From Pseudomonas fluorescens (GTDB lineage Bacteria > Pseudomonadota > Gammaproteobacteria > Pseudomonadales > Pseudomonadaceae), in the NCBI RefSeq assembly GCF_902498185.1, contig NZ_CABVIX010000009.1:124001-188000 (forward strand): a stretch of 64,000 bases of DNA. Direction: 5' to 3'. Under the pieces are notes generated by a model. It was not told the DNA's origin and did no database searches. It saw only the letters and a program-made list of their open reading frames with translations. The stretch's first letter is position 1. Each line of letters opens with the position of its first letter. Below, in pieces: positions 16,854-24,446 of the stretch. The translations under genes were made by a program, and so were the position numbers.

Positions 16854-18346
16854 CAGTCGATTACCCGTCCCTTGAGGGCGAACAGGCCTTGCGGACGCTT
16901 CTGGATGAACAGGATGATCAGCGCAAGGATGAGGATCTTGCCGAGTACCGCACCGATCTGCGGCTCGAGCAACTTGTTGGCGATGCCCAGGCCGAACGCG
17001 GCCCAGAGGGTGCCGGCCAGTTGTCCCACGCCGCCCAGCACCACCACCAGGAACGAATCGATGATGTAGCTCTGGCCCAGGTCCGGGCCGACGTTGCCGA
17101 CCTGGCTAAGCGCCACGCCGCCCAGCCCGGCGATACCGGAACCCAGGCCGAAGGCGAGCATGTCGACGCGCCCGGTACTGACGCCGCAGCAGGCAGCCAT
17201 GTTGCGGTTCTGGGTCACGGCGCGCACGTTCAGGCCCAGCCGTGTACGGTTGAGCAGCAGCCAGGTGAGCAGTACCACCGCCAGCGCGAAGCCGATGATC
17301 ACCATGCGGTTGTAGGGCAATACCAGGTTGGGCAGTACCTGCAGGCCACCCGACAGCCAGCCCGGGTTGCTCACCTCGACGTTCTGGGCGCCGAACAGCA
17401 GGCGAATCGCCTGGATCAGGATCAAGCTGATGCCCCAGGTGGCCAGCAATGTTTCCAGTGGACGGCCGTACAGATGGCGGATGACGGTGCGTTCAAGCAG
17501 CATGCCGACCCCTGCGCTGATGGCGAAGGCCACCGGCAGAGCGATCAGCGGGTAGAACTCGATCGCGTCGGGCGCCAGGCGCTGCATCATGACTTGAACC
17601 ATGTAGGTGCTGTAGGCGCCAAGCATCAGCATCTCGCCATGCGCCATGTTGATCACCCCCAGCAAGCCGAAGGTGATGGCCAGGCCCAGGGCGGCCAATA
17701 GCAGGATAGAGCCCAGCGACAGGCCGCTGAACGCCTGGCCGAGCAGCTCGCCGATCAACAGTTTGTGCTCGACCTGGGCAAGACTGGTCTGCGCAGCAGT
17801 GCGCACGGCGGCGTCGGTCTCGGCGCCGGGCTCGAGCAGGGCCTGTAGGCGTGTGCGGGCTTGGGGATCGCCGGTTTCACCGAGCAGGCGGACCGCAGCC
17901 AATCGCACGGACGGCTCGCTGGCGGCCAGTTGGAGATTGGCCAGGGCCAGACCGAGCGCGGCGCGCACGGCGGCATCGGCTTCGATTGCAAAGCGCCGGT
18001 CGAGGAACGCGACTTGTGCGGGTTGCGCGCTTTTCTGCAATTGCTGGGCGGCCGACAGGCGCACGCGGGTGTCATCGCTGAGCATCTGGTGGCTGGCCAG
18101 GGCATTGTCGATCAGGCCGCGCAGGCGGTTGTTCAAGCGTACCTTGCGGGTGTCGTCAGCGGCAATGCGGCCTTGCTTGAGCTCGCTCAGCAGGGCCAGG
18201 CGCGCAGCGTCGGGTTGCGCCGCCCAGTCCTGGAGCAGGCGGGCCTGGTCCGCCGGCTTGGAGGTAAGGAAGAATTCGCCTTCGCTGGCGTGGGTGGCCA
18301 AGGGAAGGAGCAGCAGCAGGAGAAGCGTGTAGAGGGCTTTGGGCAT
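16853..18346 (-). CDS. urtB: UrtB, urea ABC transporter permease with N-terminal periplasmic extension
   Basis: The 497-residue protein has a signal-like start (MPKALYTLLLLLLLPLATHASE), then about 170 residues of helical repeat sequence containing RLAAVRLLGETGDPQARTRL, a HEAT-like unit. A LivH-type permease follows from about residue 205, with GLLGVINMAHGEMLMLGAYSTYMVQ and VVLGGVGQLAGT. The extension is normal in proteobacterial UrtB and presumably sits in the periplasm. The stop overlaps the urtC start. Confidence 0.94.
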   Translation of the reverse strand: MPKALYTLLLLLLLPLATHASEGEFFLTSKPADQARLLQDWAAQPDAARLALLSELKQGRIAADDTRKVRLNNRLRGLIDNALASHQMLSDDTRVRLSAAQQLQKSAQPAQVAFLDRRFAIEADAAVRAALGLALANLQLAASEPSVRLAAVRLLGETGDPQARTRLQALLEPGAETDAAVRTAAQTSLAQVEHKLLIGELLGQAFSGLSLGSILLLAALGLAITFGLLGVINMAHGEMLMLGAYSTYMVQVMMQRLAPDAIEFYPLIALPVAFAISAGVGMLLERTVIRHLYGRPLETLLATWGISLILIQAIRLLFGAQNVEVSNPGWLSGGLQVLPNLVLPYNRMVIIGFALAVVLLTWLLLNRTRLGLNVRAVTQNRNMAACCGVSTGRVDMLAFGLGSGIAGLGGVALSQVGNVGPDLGQSYIIDSFLVVVLGGVGQLAGTLWAAFGLGIANKLLEPQIGAVLGKILILALIILFIQKRPQGLFALKGRVID

Positions 18347-18441
18347 GGGGATCTCTGCCGGGGGTGTGGATTGTTGTCGTCTGTGGTGGCCTGTCGGGGC
18401 GCCGAACCGCCGCGATCAGCCACCCAGATGGCCCCGCTTGC

Positions 18442-19707
18442 TCAGTTACCCTTCACCGCATAATCCGGCCGCTTGTCATTGCCTGGGATGAACGGACTCC
18501 ACGGCTGCGCCCGCAGCGGCTGCTCGGTTTCCCAGACCACGCTGAACTGCCCGTCGTCCTGGATCTCGCCGATCATCACCGGCTTGTGCAGGTGGTGATT
18601 GGTCTTGTCCATGGTCAGGGTGTAGCCCGACGGCGCCTTGAAGCTCTGCCCGGCCAGGGCCTCGCGGACTTTGTCGACGTCGGTGGACTTGGCCTTTTCA
18701 GCGGCCTGCGCCCACATGTTGATACCGACGTAGGTCGCCTCCATCGGGTCGTTGGTCACGGCCTTGTCGGCGCCAGGCAGGTTCCTGGCCTTGGCGTAGG
18801 CCTTCCAGTCGGCGACGAATTTCTGGTTGACCGGGTTATCCACCGACTCGAAGTAGTTCCACGCCGCCAAGTGCCCGACCAAGGGCTTGGTATCGATGCC
18901 GCGCAGCTCTTCCTCACCCACCGAGAAGGCCACCACCGGCACGTCGGTGGCTTTCAGGCCCTGGTTGGCCAGTTCCTTGTAGAAAGGCACGTTGGAGTCG
19001 CCATTGACCGTCGAAATGACCGCCGTCTTGCCGCCTGCCGAGAATTTCTTGATGTTGGCGACGATGGTCTGGTAGTCGCTGTGGCCGAACGGTGTGTACA
19101 CCTCTTCGATGTCCTTGTCCGCCACGCCCTTGCTGTGCAGGAAGGCCCGCAGGATCTTGTTGGTGGTGCGCGGGTAGACGTAGTCAGTGCCCAGCAAGAA
19201 GTAGCGCTTGGCAGCGCCGCCGTCTTCGCTCATCAGGTATTCCACCGCCGGAATGGCTTGCTGGTTGGGCGCGGCGCCGGTGTAGAACACGTTCGGCGAG
19301 AGCTCTTCGCCCTCGTACTGGACCGGGTAGAACAGCAGCCCATTGAGCTCCTCGAACACGGGCAGCACCGATTTGCGCGACACCGAGGTCCAGCAGCCGA
19401 ATACCACCGCGACCTTGTCCTGGGTGAGCAGCTGGCGGCTTTTCTCGGCGAACAGCGGCCAGTTGGACGCAGGGTCGACCACCACCGGTTCCAGCATCTT
19501 GCCGTTTACCCCGCCCTTGGCGTTGATCTGCTCGATGGTCATCAGCGCCATGTCCTTGAGCGAGGTCTCGGAAATGGCCATGGTGCCCGACAGCGAATGC
19601 AGGATGCCGACCTTGATGGTCTCGGCGGCCTGGAGGGTCCAGCTCATCCCCATGGCGGCCAGGCCTGCGCTTAAGGTGAAGGCCTTGATCAGACTGCGAC
19701 GCTTCAT
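18442..19707 (-). CDS. urtA: UrtA, urea ABC transporter substrate-binding protein
   Basis: The 421-residue periplasmic protein begins MKRRSLIKAFTLSAGLAAMGMSW with a twin-arginine-like/Sec signal, followed by AAETIKVGILHSLSGTMAISE, the UrtA/FmdD mature start. FGCWTSVSRKSVLPVFEE and LFYPVQYEGEE are highly typical of urea and amide binding proteins. The ATG at 19707 has GGAGAGAG upstream. It is first in the urtABCDE operon, with about 95 bp before urtB. A sigma-54-like promoter is upstream, in line with control by nitrogen starvation. Confidence 0.96.
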   Translation of the reverse strand: MKRRSLIKAFTLSAGLAAMGMSWTLQAAETIKVGILHSLSGTMAISETSLKDMALMTIEQINAKGGVNGKMLEPVVVDPASNWPLFAEKSRQLLTQDKVAVVFGCWTSVSRKSVLPVFEELNGLLFYPVQYEGEELSPNVFYTGAAPNQQAIPAVEYLMSEDGGAAKRYFLLGTDYVYPRTTNKILRAFLHSKGVADKDIEEVYTPFGHSDYQTIVANIKKFSAGGKTAVISTVNGDSNVPFYKELANQGLKATDVPVVAFSVGEEELRGIDTKPLVGHLAAWNYFESVDNPVNQKFVADWKAYAKARNLPGADKAVTNDPMEATYVGINMWAQAAEKAKSTDVDKVREALAGQSFKAPSGYTLTMDKTNHHLHKPVMIGEIQDDGQFSVVWETEQPLRAQPWSPFIPGNDKRPDYAVKGN

Positions 19708-19754
19708 GTGCTCTCTCCATTTGTTCGACTGTTGGCTCACTCGCGAAGAGCTGT

Positions 19755-19770
19755 TGCAAGGGGTATGCCG
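19755..19770 (-). promoter_or_regulatory. Sigma-54-like promoter of the urt operon
   Basis: Read on the minus strand the site is CGGCAT-N5-TTGCA, with the invariant GG and GC at the correct spacing. It departs from TGGCAC in two positions of the -24 element. The start would lie about 35 bases before urtA. A TGCACC half-site of the NtrC type is at 19823-19828, roughly 80 bases upstream of that start. Neither is proven. Confidence 0.45.
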
Positions 19771-19954
19771 ACGGCGCAATGCCTCGATAGCGGGCGCCCG
19801 GGCGGCGCGCGATCGATCCCAATGCACCGAACTGTGATGGTTGCCAGGGATGACGCCCTATCTCGGAGCATGGCCGGCACTTTTGCGAGTTACGCAACGG
19901 TCGTCATCGGCGCACTGTCTTGCGCTTCAATTTTTGAACGCAGGAGTCAGCACC

Positions 19955-21436
19955 ATGAAATGTGAACAGGTTGTACGCAGGATGCTGTGCGCGAGTGCGC
20001 TGGCGATGTTCGCTGGAGGATGCGCCAGCATGGCAGCCGAACCCGCGCAAGTGCCCGCCATGGGCATCGAGCAACTGCCCAATGCCATCGATCCAGGTCT
20101 TTACCAGGCGGAAATCGGCCATTACCGGCTCGATGAGCTGCAGCGCAAGCAGCGTGACGACGGCTACACGGTCGAGAGCGGTTCGCTACGGGAGGCGAAG
20201 GGAGCGGGTGGGATTGCCGGTTCGCTGGTGGTGGTGCGCTCGCCGCTCAACGAGGTGACGGCGATCGTCGATCGTCCTGGCAAGCGGGGCTTGTTGCTTG
20301 TGGACAAGGCGGGCGAGCGGAGATTCCTCGAAGAACCGGCTTATGATTACCTGCGCGCCGATGCGCTGCCGGGCGCGCAAGAGGGCGTGTCGGAGTCAGA
20401 CGTGATTTCAAGCGCTGGCCATGAAATCGATGCCCTGATGGCATTTTCGACCAAGGCACTGGATGTACTGGGCAGTGACCCTGTTGCCTTCGCCCTGGCG
20501 CAACTGGAAACGGTCAATCTGGGCTTGCGTAATTCACAGGTCAGAGGTGTGAAGGTCAACCTCGCAGGGATCGTCGTGACGCAGACCGATCATGGTGTGG
20601 ATGGCTCGGGCCTGGAGGCGACCCGCGCGTTCATGGAGCCATTGCGAGCAGCCTACCGACACGACATCAATGCTGCCTATTACGATGAGTCTCCTTACGC
20701 TGGCATGGCCTGGAGGCCAGGGAATACCAGTGTCAATGGCATTCATTATCCAATGGCCTTTCGACACGAGCTCGGCCACAACGTCGGAGGGGGGCATTGT
20801 CATCCGGACGCTGGACACAACTACAAGCATGGGCACCAGACCATGCGCGGGGCACATACCCACTTGTGCGGGAACAATGTCCCTTACTACTCGACACCAT
20901 GGGCGAAGCTGAACGACGAGCCGCTGGGCAACGCGTCAACCGCCGACATGGCGCGGCTGTGGCGTGAGCAGGCGAGCCGGCTCAGTGGCTATAGCCCTGC
21001 ATTCCCGGGGGAGAGGATGATATTCGCGTCTCCTCGGACAGAAGCCCGGCTGGATATCATGACTTTGCCGACCTCAAGCAGGAGCGGCATTGTGGCGCTG
21101 ACGACTGAGGTAGGGCCTGTCCAGCTCAGCGGGGCTGCAGGCAGCCATACACAACTGCAAGTGCCCTTGAAACACACCGATGGCAGAACCTTCACGGTCA
21201 ACCTGCGGGCACAGAGCCAGATCGGTGACTGTGCTCGCCGGATCATGAACTCCTCGCAAGGGTGTCATCCAGATATGTGGCGCGGCGGCGTGTCCCTGAT
21301 CCTGAACTACGACATCGAGCAAAACCGCCATCTGCCGAAGGGCTGGTACAACGGCGTACTGGAACTGAAGGCGCTCGACCCAACCGCCCCAGACTGGTCC
21401 CGGCCCATCCTGGTGAGCCTGTCGCTGCAGCGCTGA
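19955..21436 (+). CDS. Metzincin-type zinc metalloprotease, probable lipoprotein
   Basis: The 493-residue protein has a lipoprotein-like signal (Cys23 in FAGGC). A complete metzincin motif HELGHNVGGGH is at residues 271-281: His271, His275 and His281 as zinc ligands and Glu272 as catalyst. QTMRGA near 297 may hold the Met-turn methionine. The following LCGNNVPYYSTPW and ADMARLWR resemble the YYSNP/ADNAR segment of bacterial reprolysin-like peptidases. The N-terminal 150 residues may be a pro-region, and the C-terminal 130 residues look beta-rich. There is no linked inhibitor or secretion gene. The substrate is unknown. The ATG at 19955 has AGGAG upstream. Confidence 0.8.
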   Translation: MKCEQVVRRMLCASALAMFAGGCASMAAEPAQVPAMGIEQLPNAIDPGLYQAEIGHYRLDELQRKQRDDGYTVESGSLREAKGAGGIAGSLVVVRSPLNEVTAIVDRPGKRGLLLVDKAGERRFLEEPAYDYLRADALPGAQEGVSESDVISSAGHEIDALMAFSTKALDVLGSDPVAFALAQLETVNLGLRNSQVRGVKVNLAGIVVTQTDHGVDGSGLEATRAFMEPLRAAYRHDINAAYYDESPYAGMAWRPGNTSVNGIHYPMAFRHELGHNVGGGHCHPDAGHNYKHGHQTMRGAHTHLCGNNVPYYSTPWAKLNDEPLGNASTADMARLWREQASRLSGYSPAFPGERMIFASPRTEARLDIMTLPTSSRSGIVALTTEVGPVQLSGAAGSHTQLQVPLKHTDGRTFTVNLRAQSQIGDCARRIMNSSQGCHPDMWRGGVSLILNYDIEQNRHLPKGWYNGVLELKALDPTAPDWSRPILVSLSLQR

Positions 21437-21487
21437 GGGAAGGTCCGCAAAACACAGGGGGCAGGGAGAATCCCGGCCCCTGTCATT

Positions 21488-22903
21488 TCAACGCTGTACC
21501 GCGACTGCTCGCGGGTTTCGCCTGGAACGCATGAAGCGATAGGTCACGGCCAGCAGCACAAACCAGGCCGGCGTGACGATCAACGCCTTGCGAGTATCAT
21601 CCTCAAGGCCAAGCAACACCAGGATGAACGCGAAGAAGGCCAGGCAGACGTAGCACATCGTGCGTCCGCCGGGCATCTTGTAGGCCGAGGCCTGGTGCAG
21701 GGCCGCGCGCTGGCTGCGGTACTTGAGATACGACAGCAGGATCATCGACCAGACGAACATGAACAGGATTGCCGACACGGTGGTCACCAGCGTGAAGGCC
21801 TCGACCAGGTCGGGGATCACGTAGATCATCGCGGCGCCAAGCAGCAGGCAGGTGCAGGAGAAGTACAGGCCGTTGGCCGGCACGCGGCGGCTGGACAGCT
21901 TCTCGAAGACCTTGGGTGCATCGCCTTCCTGGGCCAGGCCGTAGAGCATGCGGCTGGTGGAGAACACACCGCTGTTGGCCGACGAGGCCGCAGAGGTCAG
22001 CACCACGAAGTTGATCAGGCTGGCGGCGGCAGGCAAGCCGGCGAGCACGAACAGCTCGACGAACGGGCTCTTGCCCGCAACCACGTCGCGCCACGGGGTC
22101 ACGGCCATGATCGCGATGAGTGCCAGCACGTAGAACATGATGATGCGGATCGGGATCGAGTTGATCGCCCGCGGCAAGGTGCGCTCGGGGTCCTTGGCTT
22201 CGGCGGCAGTGGTGCCCACCAGCTCGATGCCCACGAACGCGAACACGGCGATCTGGAATCCGGCGAAGAAGCCCATCAGGCCATGGGGGAACATGCCCTC
22301 GTCATTCCATAGGTTGGCCAGGCTCGCGGTGCGTCCAGCCGGCGACTCGAAGCCGCTGAAGACCATGTACAAGCCAGTGACGACCAGGCCCAGGATCGCG
22401 ACGATCTTGACCAGCGCGAACCAGAACTCGATCTCGCCGAACATCTTCACGGTGATCAGGTTCAGCGACAGCAATACCCCGACGCAAGCGAGCGCGGGTA
22501 TCCACTGCGGCAGGTCGGGGAACCAGAACTGCGTATAGGCGGCGATCGCAATGACGTCCGCAATGCCGGTGATCACCCAGCAGAACCAGTAGGTCCAGCC
22601 GGTGAAATAGCCCGCCCAGGGGCCCAGCAGGTCGGCGGAGAAATCGATGAACGACTTGTAGTTCAGGTTCGACAGCAGCAGTTCACCCATGGCGCGCATG
22701 ACAAAGAACAGCATGAAGCCAATGATCATGTACACGAAAATGATCGACGGGCCCGCCAGGCTGATGGTCTTGCCCGAGCCCATGAACAGGCCGGTGCCGA
22801 TGGCGCCACCGATGGCAATCAGCTGGATATGGCGGTTGGTCAGGTTACGCTGCAGGTGGTTCTCGTCGTTTGACGTAGATGAGGTCCGGGTCATGGGCTG
22901 CAT
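21488..22903 (-). CDS. cycA: CycA-type amino-acid permease (D-serine/D-alanine/glycine)
   Basis: The 471-residue APC-superfamily transporter has twelve predicted membrane segments. It begins LQRNLTNRHIQLIAIGGAIGTGLFMGSGKTI, and has the WCWVITGIADVIAIAAY-type segment and FVGIELVGTTAAEAKDPERTLPRAIN motif of the amino-acid transporter family. The early motif and SFIDFSADLLGPWAGYFTGWTYW match CycA, a proton symporter for D-alanine, D-serine and glycine. An internal ATG at 22894 is an equally possible start. It is monocistronic, convergent with the metalloprotease gene. Confidence 0.85.
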   Translation of the reverse strand: MQPMTRTSSTSNDENHLQRNLTNRHIQLIAIGGAIGTGLFMGSGKTISLAGPSIIFVYMIIGFMLFFVMRAMGELLLSNLNYKSFIDFSADLLGPWAGYFTGWTYWFCWVITGIADVIAIAAYTQFWFPDLPQWIPALACVGVLLSLNLITVKMFGEIEFWFALVKIVAILGLVVTGLYMVFSGFESPAGRTASLANLWNDEGMFPHGLMGFFAGFQIAVFAFVGIELVGTTAAEAKDPERTLPRAINSIPIRIIMFYVLALIAIMAVTPWRDVVAGKSPFVELFVLAGLPAAASLINFVVLTSAASSANSGVFSTSRMLYGLAQEGDAPKVFEKLSSRRVPANGLYFSCTCLLLGAAMIYVIPDLVEAFTLVTTVSAILFMFVWSMILLSYLKYRSQRAALHQASAYKMPGGRTMCYVCLAFFAFILVLLGLEDDTRKALIVTPAWFVLLAVTYRFMRSRRNPRAVAVQR

Positions 22904-22944
22904 TCCATTGAGGGTCAGTCTTCTTGTGAAAGCCGGCTAGGCTA

Positions 22945-22971
22945 TCACGCGCCCCGGTGTCGGGGGCGTGA
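22945..22971 (-). terminator. GC-rich hairpin after the PepSY gene
   Basis: TCACGCGCCCC (22945-22955) pairs with GGGGGCGTGA (22962-22971) with one bulge. It lies just past the minus-strand gene at 23010 but lacks a T-run, so intrinsic termination is uncertain. Confidence 0.35.
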
Positions 22972-23009
22972 CACGTCGTCTCAATTGGAAACAACTCCGT
23001 TAGCTTGTC

Positions 23010-24374
23010 TCAGGCCCGCGCCAGTACCCGACGGCGGACCACCAGGCTGTCGACCACCCACATCACCAGCATCGATGCGCCCACCAGTGGAAACGCCAGC
23101 CCCAGCACCAGCATTACCCCGGTGGCTGTCCTCCAGCGCGGCAGGTCATGGCGCAGCGCCGGCACGCCCAGGCCGCCAGCCGGGCGGCGCTTCCACCAGA
23201 TCACGATGCCGCTGACCGAGCTCAGCAAGATCATCAGGCACACGGTGAGGATGATGATCTGGTTGAGCGGCCCGAACATCTTGCCTTCGTGCAGCATCAC
23301 CCCAAGCTCGGTGGCACGGGCGACGGGGCTGTAGTCTTGCCAGCGCACATCGGCAAGTACCTTGCCGGTGTACTGGTCGACATGCAGGGTGGCGTCGTTG
23401 CGCGGGTCGTCGGCAAAGACCGCGATCGTGAATACGCCCTCGGCGGTGGTCGGCAGGGTGATGCTGTAGCCAGGCTCGACATTGCGTGCGGTGGCCAGGT
23501 CTTCGACCTGTTGCAGGCTGACCTGCGGTGCGGCCGGCGCGCTGGACATCATGTGGTGCCCGGCATGTTCGGCATGCGCGCCAGACTGCGGCATGGGGGT
23601 GTTTTCCATCGCCCATGGCACGGTCTGGCGGTGGGCGCTGTTGAGTTCGCGGGCCTGCTGGTCGGATTGCGGCACGTCATTCCACATGGCCGCCGGAAAG
23701 CGGTTCCACAGGTCGGCGTACTGTTTGCCCCAGAAACCGGTCCAGGTCATGCCGCTGAGCAGCATCAACAGCAGCAGCGCCGCGCCCCAGAAGCCGGTGA
23801 CCGCATGCAGGTCGCGCCACAGCAGGCGGCCGCGCGCACTCAGGCGGGGCCATAGCACCCCTGCGCTCTTGCGCCCGCGTGGCCACCAGAGATAGATCCC
23901 CGACACCACCAGGACAATGCCCCAGCCCGCAGCCAGCTCCACCAGGCGATCACCCAGGGTGCCGACCATCAGCTCGCCGTGCAGCGCGCGGGCCACTGCT
24001 TGCAGGTTGTACTTGCTGTCCTGCTCGCCCAGCACCTTGGCACTGTAGGGATCGACGAACACATTGAGTTCGCGCCCGCCGTCGTGTACCACGAACTGCG
24101 CGCTGCGCTCGGCATCCAGCGGTGGCAGGTACTGGCCGACATGGCCTTTGGGATAGGCCTGGTGCACCTGCGCCAGCAGGCTGTCGGCGCCTTGGCGGTG
24201 GTGGCCCGCGTCGACCACCATCAGGTCGCGGTACATCAACGGATCGAGCTGCGGCTTGAACAGGTAGATGATCCCGGTCACGGCCAGGATGATCATGAAC
24301 GGTGCAACGAAAAGTCCGGCGTAGAAGTGCCAGCGCCAGGCCAGGTTGTAGAACGAAATCGATGGTTTGCTCAT
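23010..24374 (-). CDS. PepSY-domain inner-membrane protein of the copper cluster
   Basis: The 454-residue PepSY_TM protein has a first membrane helix near residues 15-38 (WHFYAGLFVAPFMIILAVTGIIYLF), others near 150, 195 and 375, and a final one near 420-445. PepSY-like periplasmic segments lie between (LDAERSAQFVVHDGGRELNVFVDPYSAKVLG and TLHVDQYTGKVLADV). A Met/His-rich loop (ENTPMPQSGAHAEHAGHHMMSSAP, near 265-290) is a plausible copper site. The family includes iron-regulated membrane proteins and reductase partners of TonB receptors. It lies 72 bp after the OprC-like receptor gene, separated by a hairpin, which suggests a role in handling copper after import. Confidence 0.82.
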   Translation of the reverse strand: MSKPSISFYNLAWRWHFYAGLFVAPFMIILAVTGIIYLFKPQLDPLMYRDLMVVDAGHHRQGADSLLAQVHQAYPKGHVGQYLPPLDAERSAQFVVHDGGRELNVFVDPYSAKVLGEQDSKYNLQAVARALHGELMVGTLGDRLVELAAGWGIVLVVSGIYLWWPRGRKSAGVLWPRLSARGRLLWRDLHAVTGFWGAALLLLMLLSGMTWTGFWGKQYADLWNRFPAAMWNDVPQSDQQARELNSAHRQTVPWAMENTPMPQSGAHAEHAGHHMMSSAPAAPQVSLQQVEDLATARNVEPGYSITLPTTAEGVFTIAVFADDPRNDATLHVDQYTGKVLADVRWQDYSPVARATELGVMLHEGKMFGPLNQIIILTVCLMILLSSVSGIVIWWKRRPAGGLGVPALRHDLPRWRTATGVMLVLGLAFPLVGASMLVMWVVDSLVVRRRVLARA

Positions 24375-24412
24375 TGGAGCACTCCCGTATAGCCAAGAGG
24401 GTTAGCCAAGCT

Positions 24413-24437
24413 GGGGCGCGGCCCTCGGCCGCGCCCC
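24413..24437 (-). other. Perfect GC hairpin between receptor and PepSY genes
   Basis: GGGGCGCGGCC (24413-24423) and GGCCGCGCCCC (24427-24437) form a perfect 11-bp stem with a three-base loop. There is no T-run on either side. It may stabilise the upstream mRNA end or lower expression of the downstream PepSY gene. Confidence 0.55.
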
Positions 24438-24446
24438 GGAGATTGA

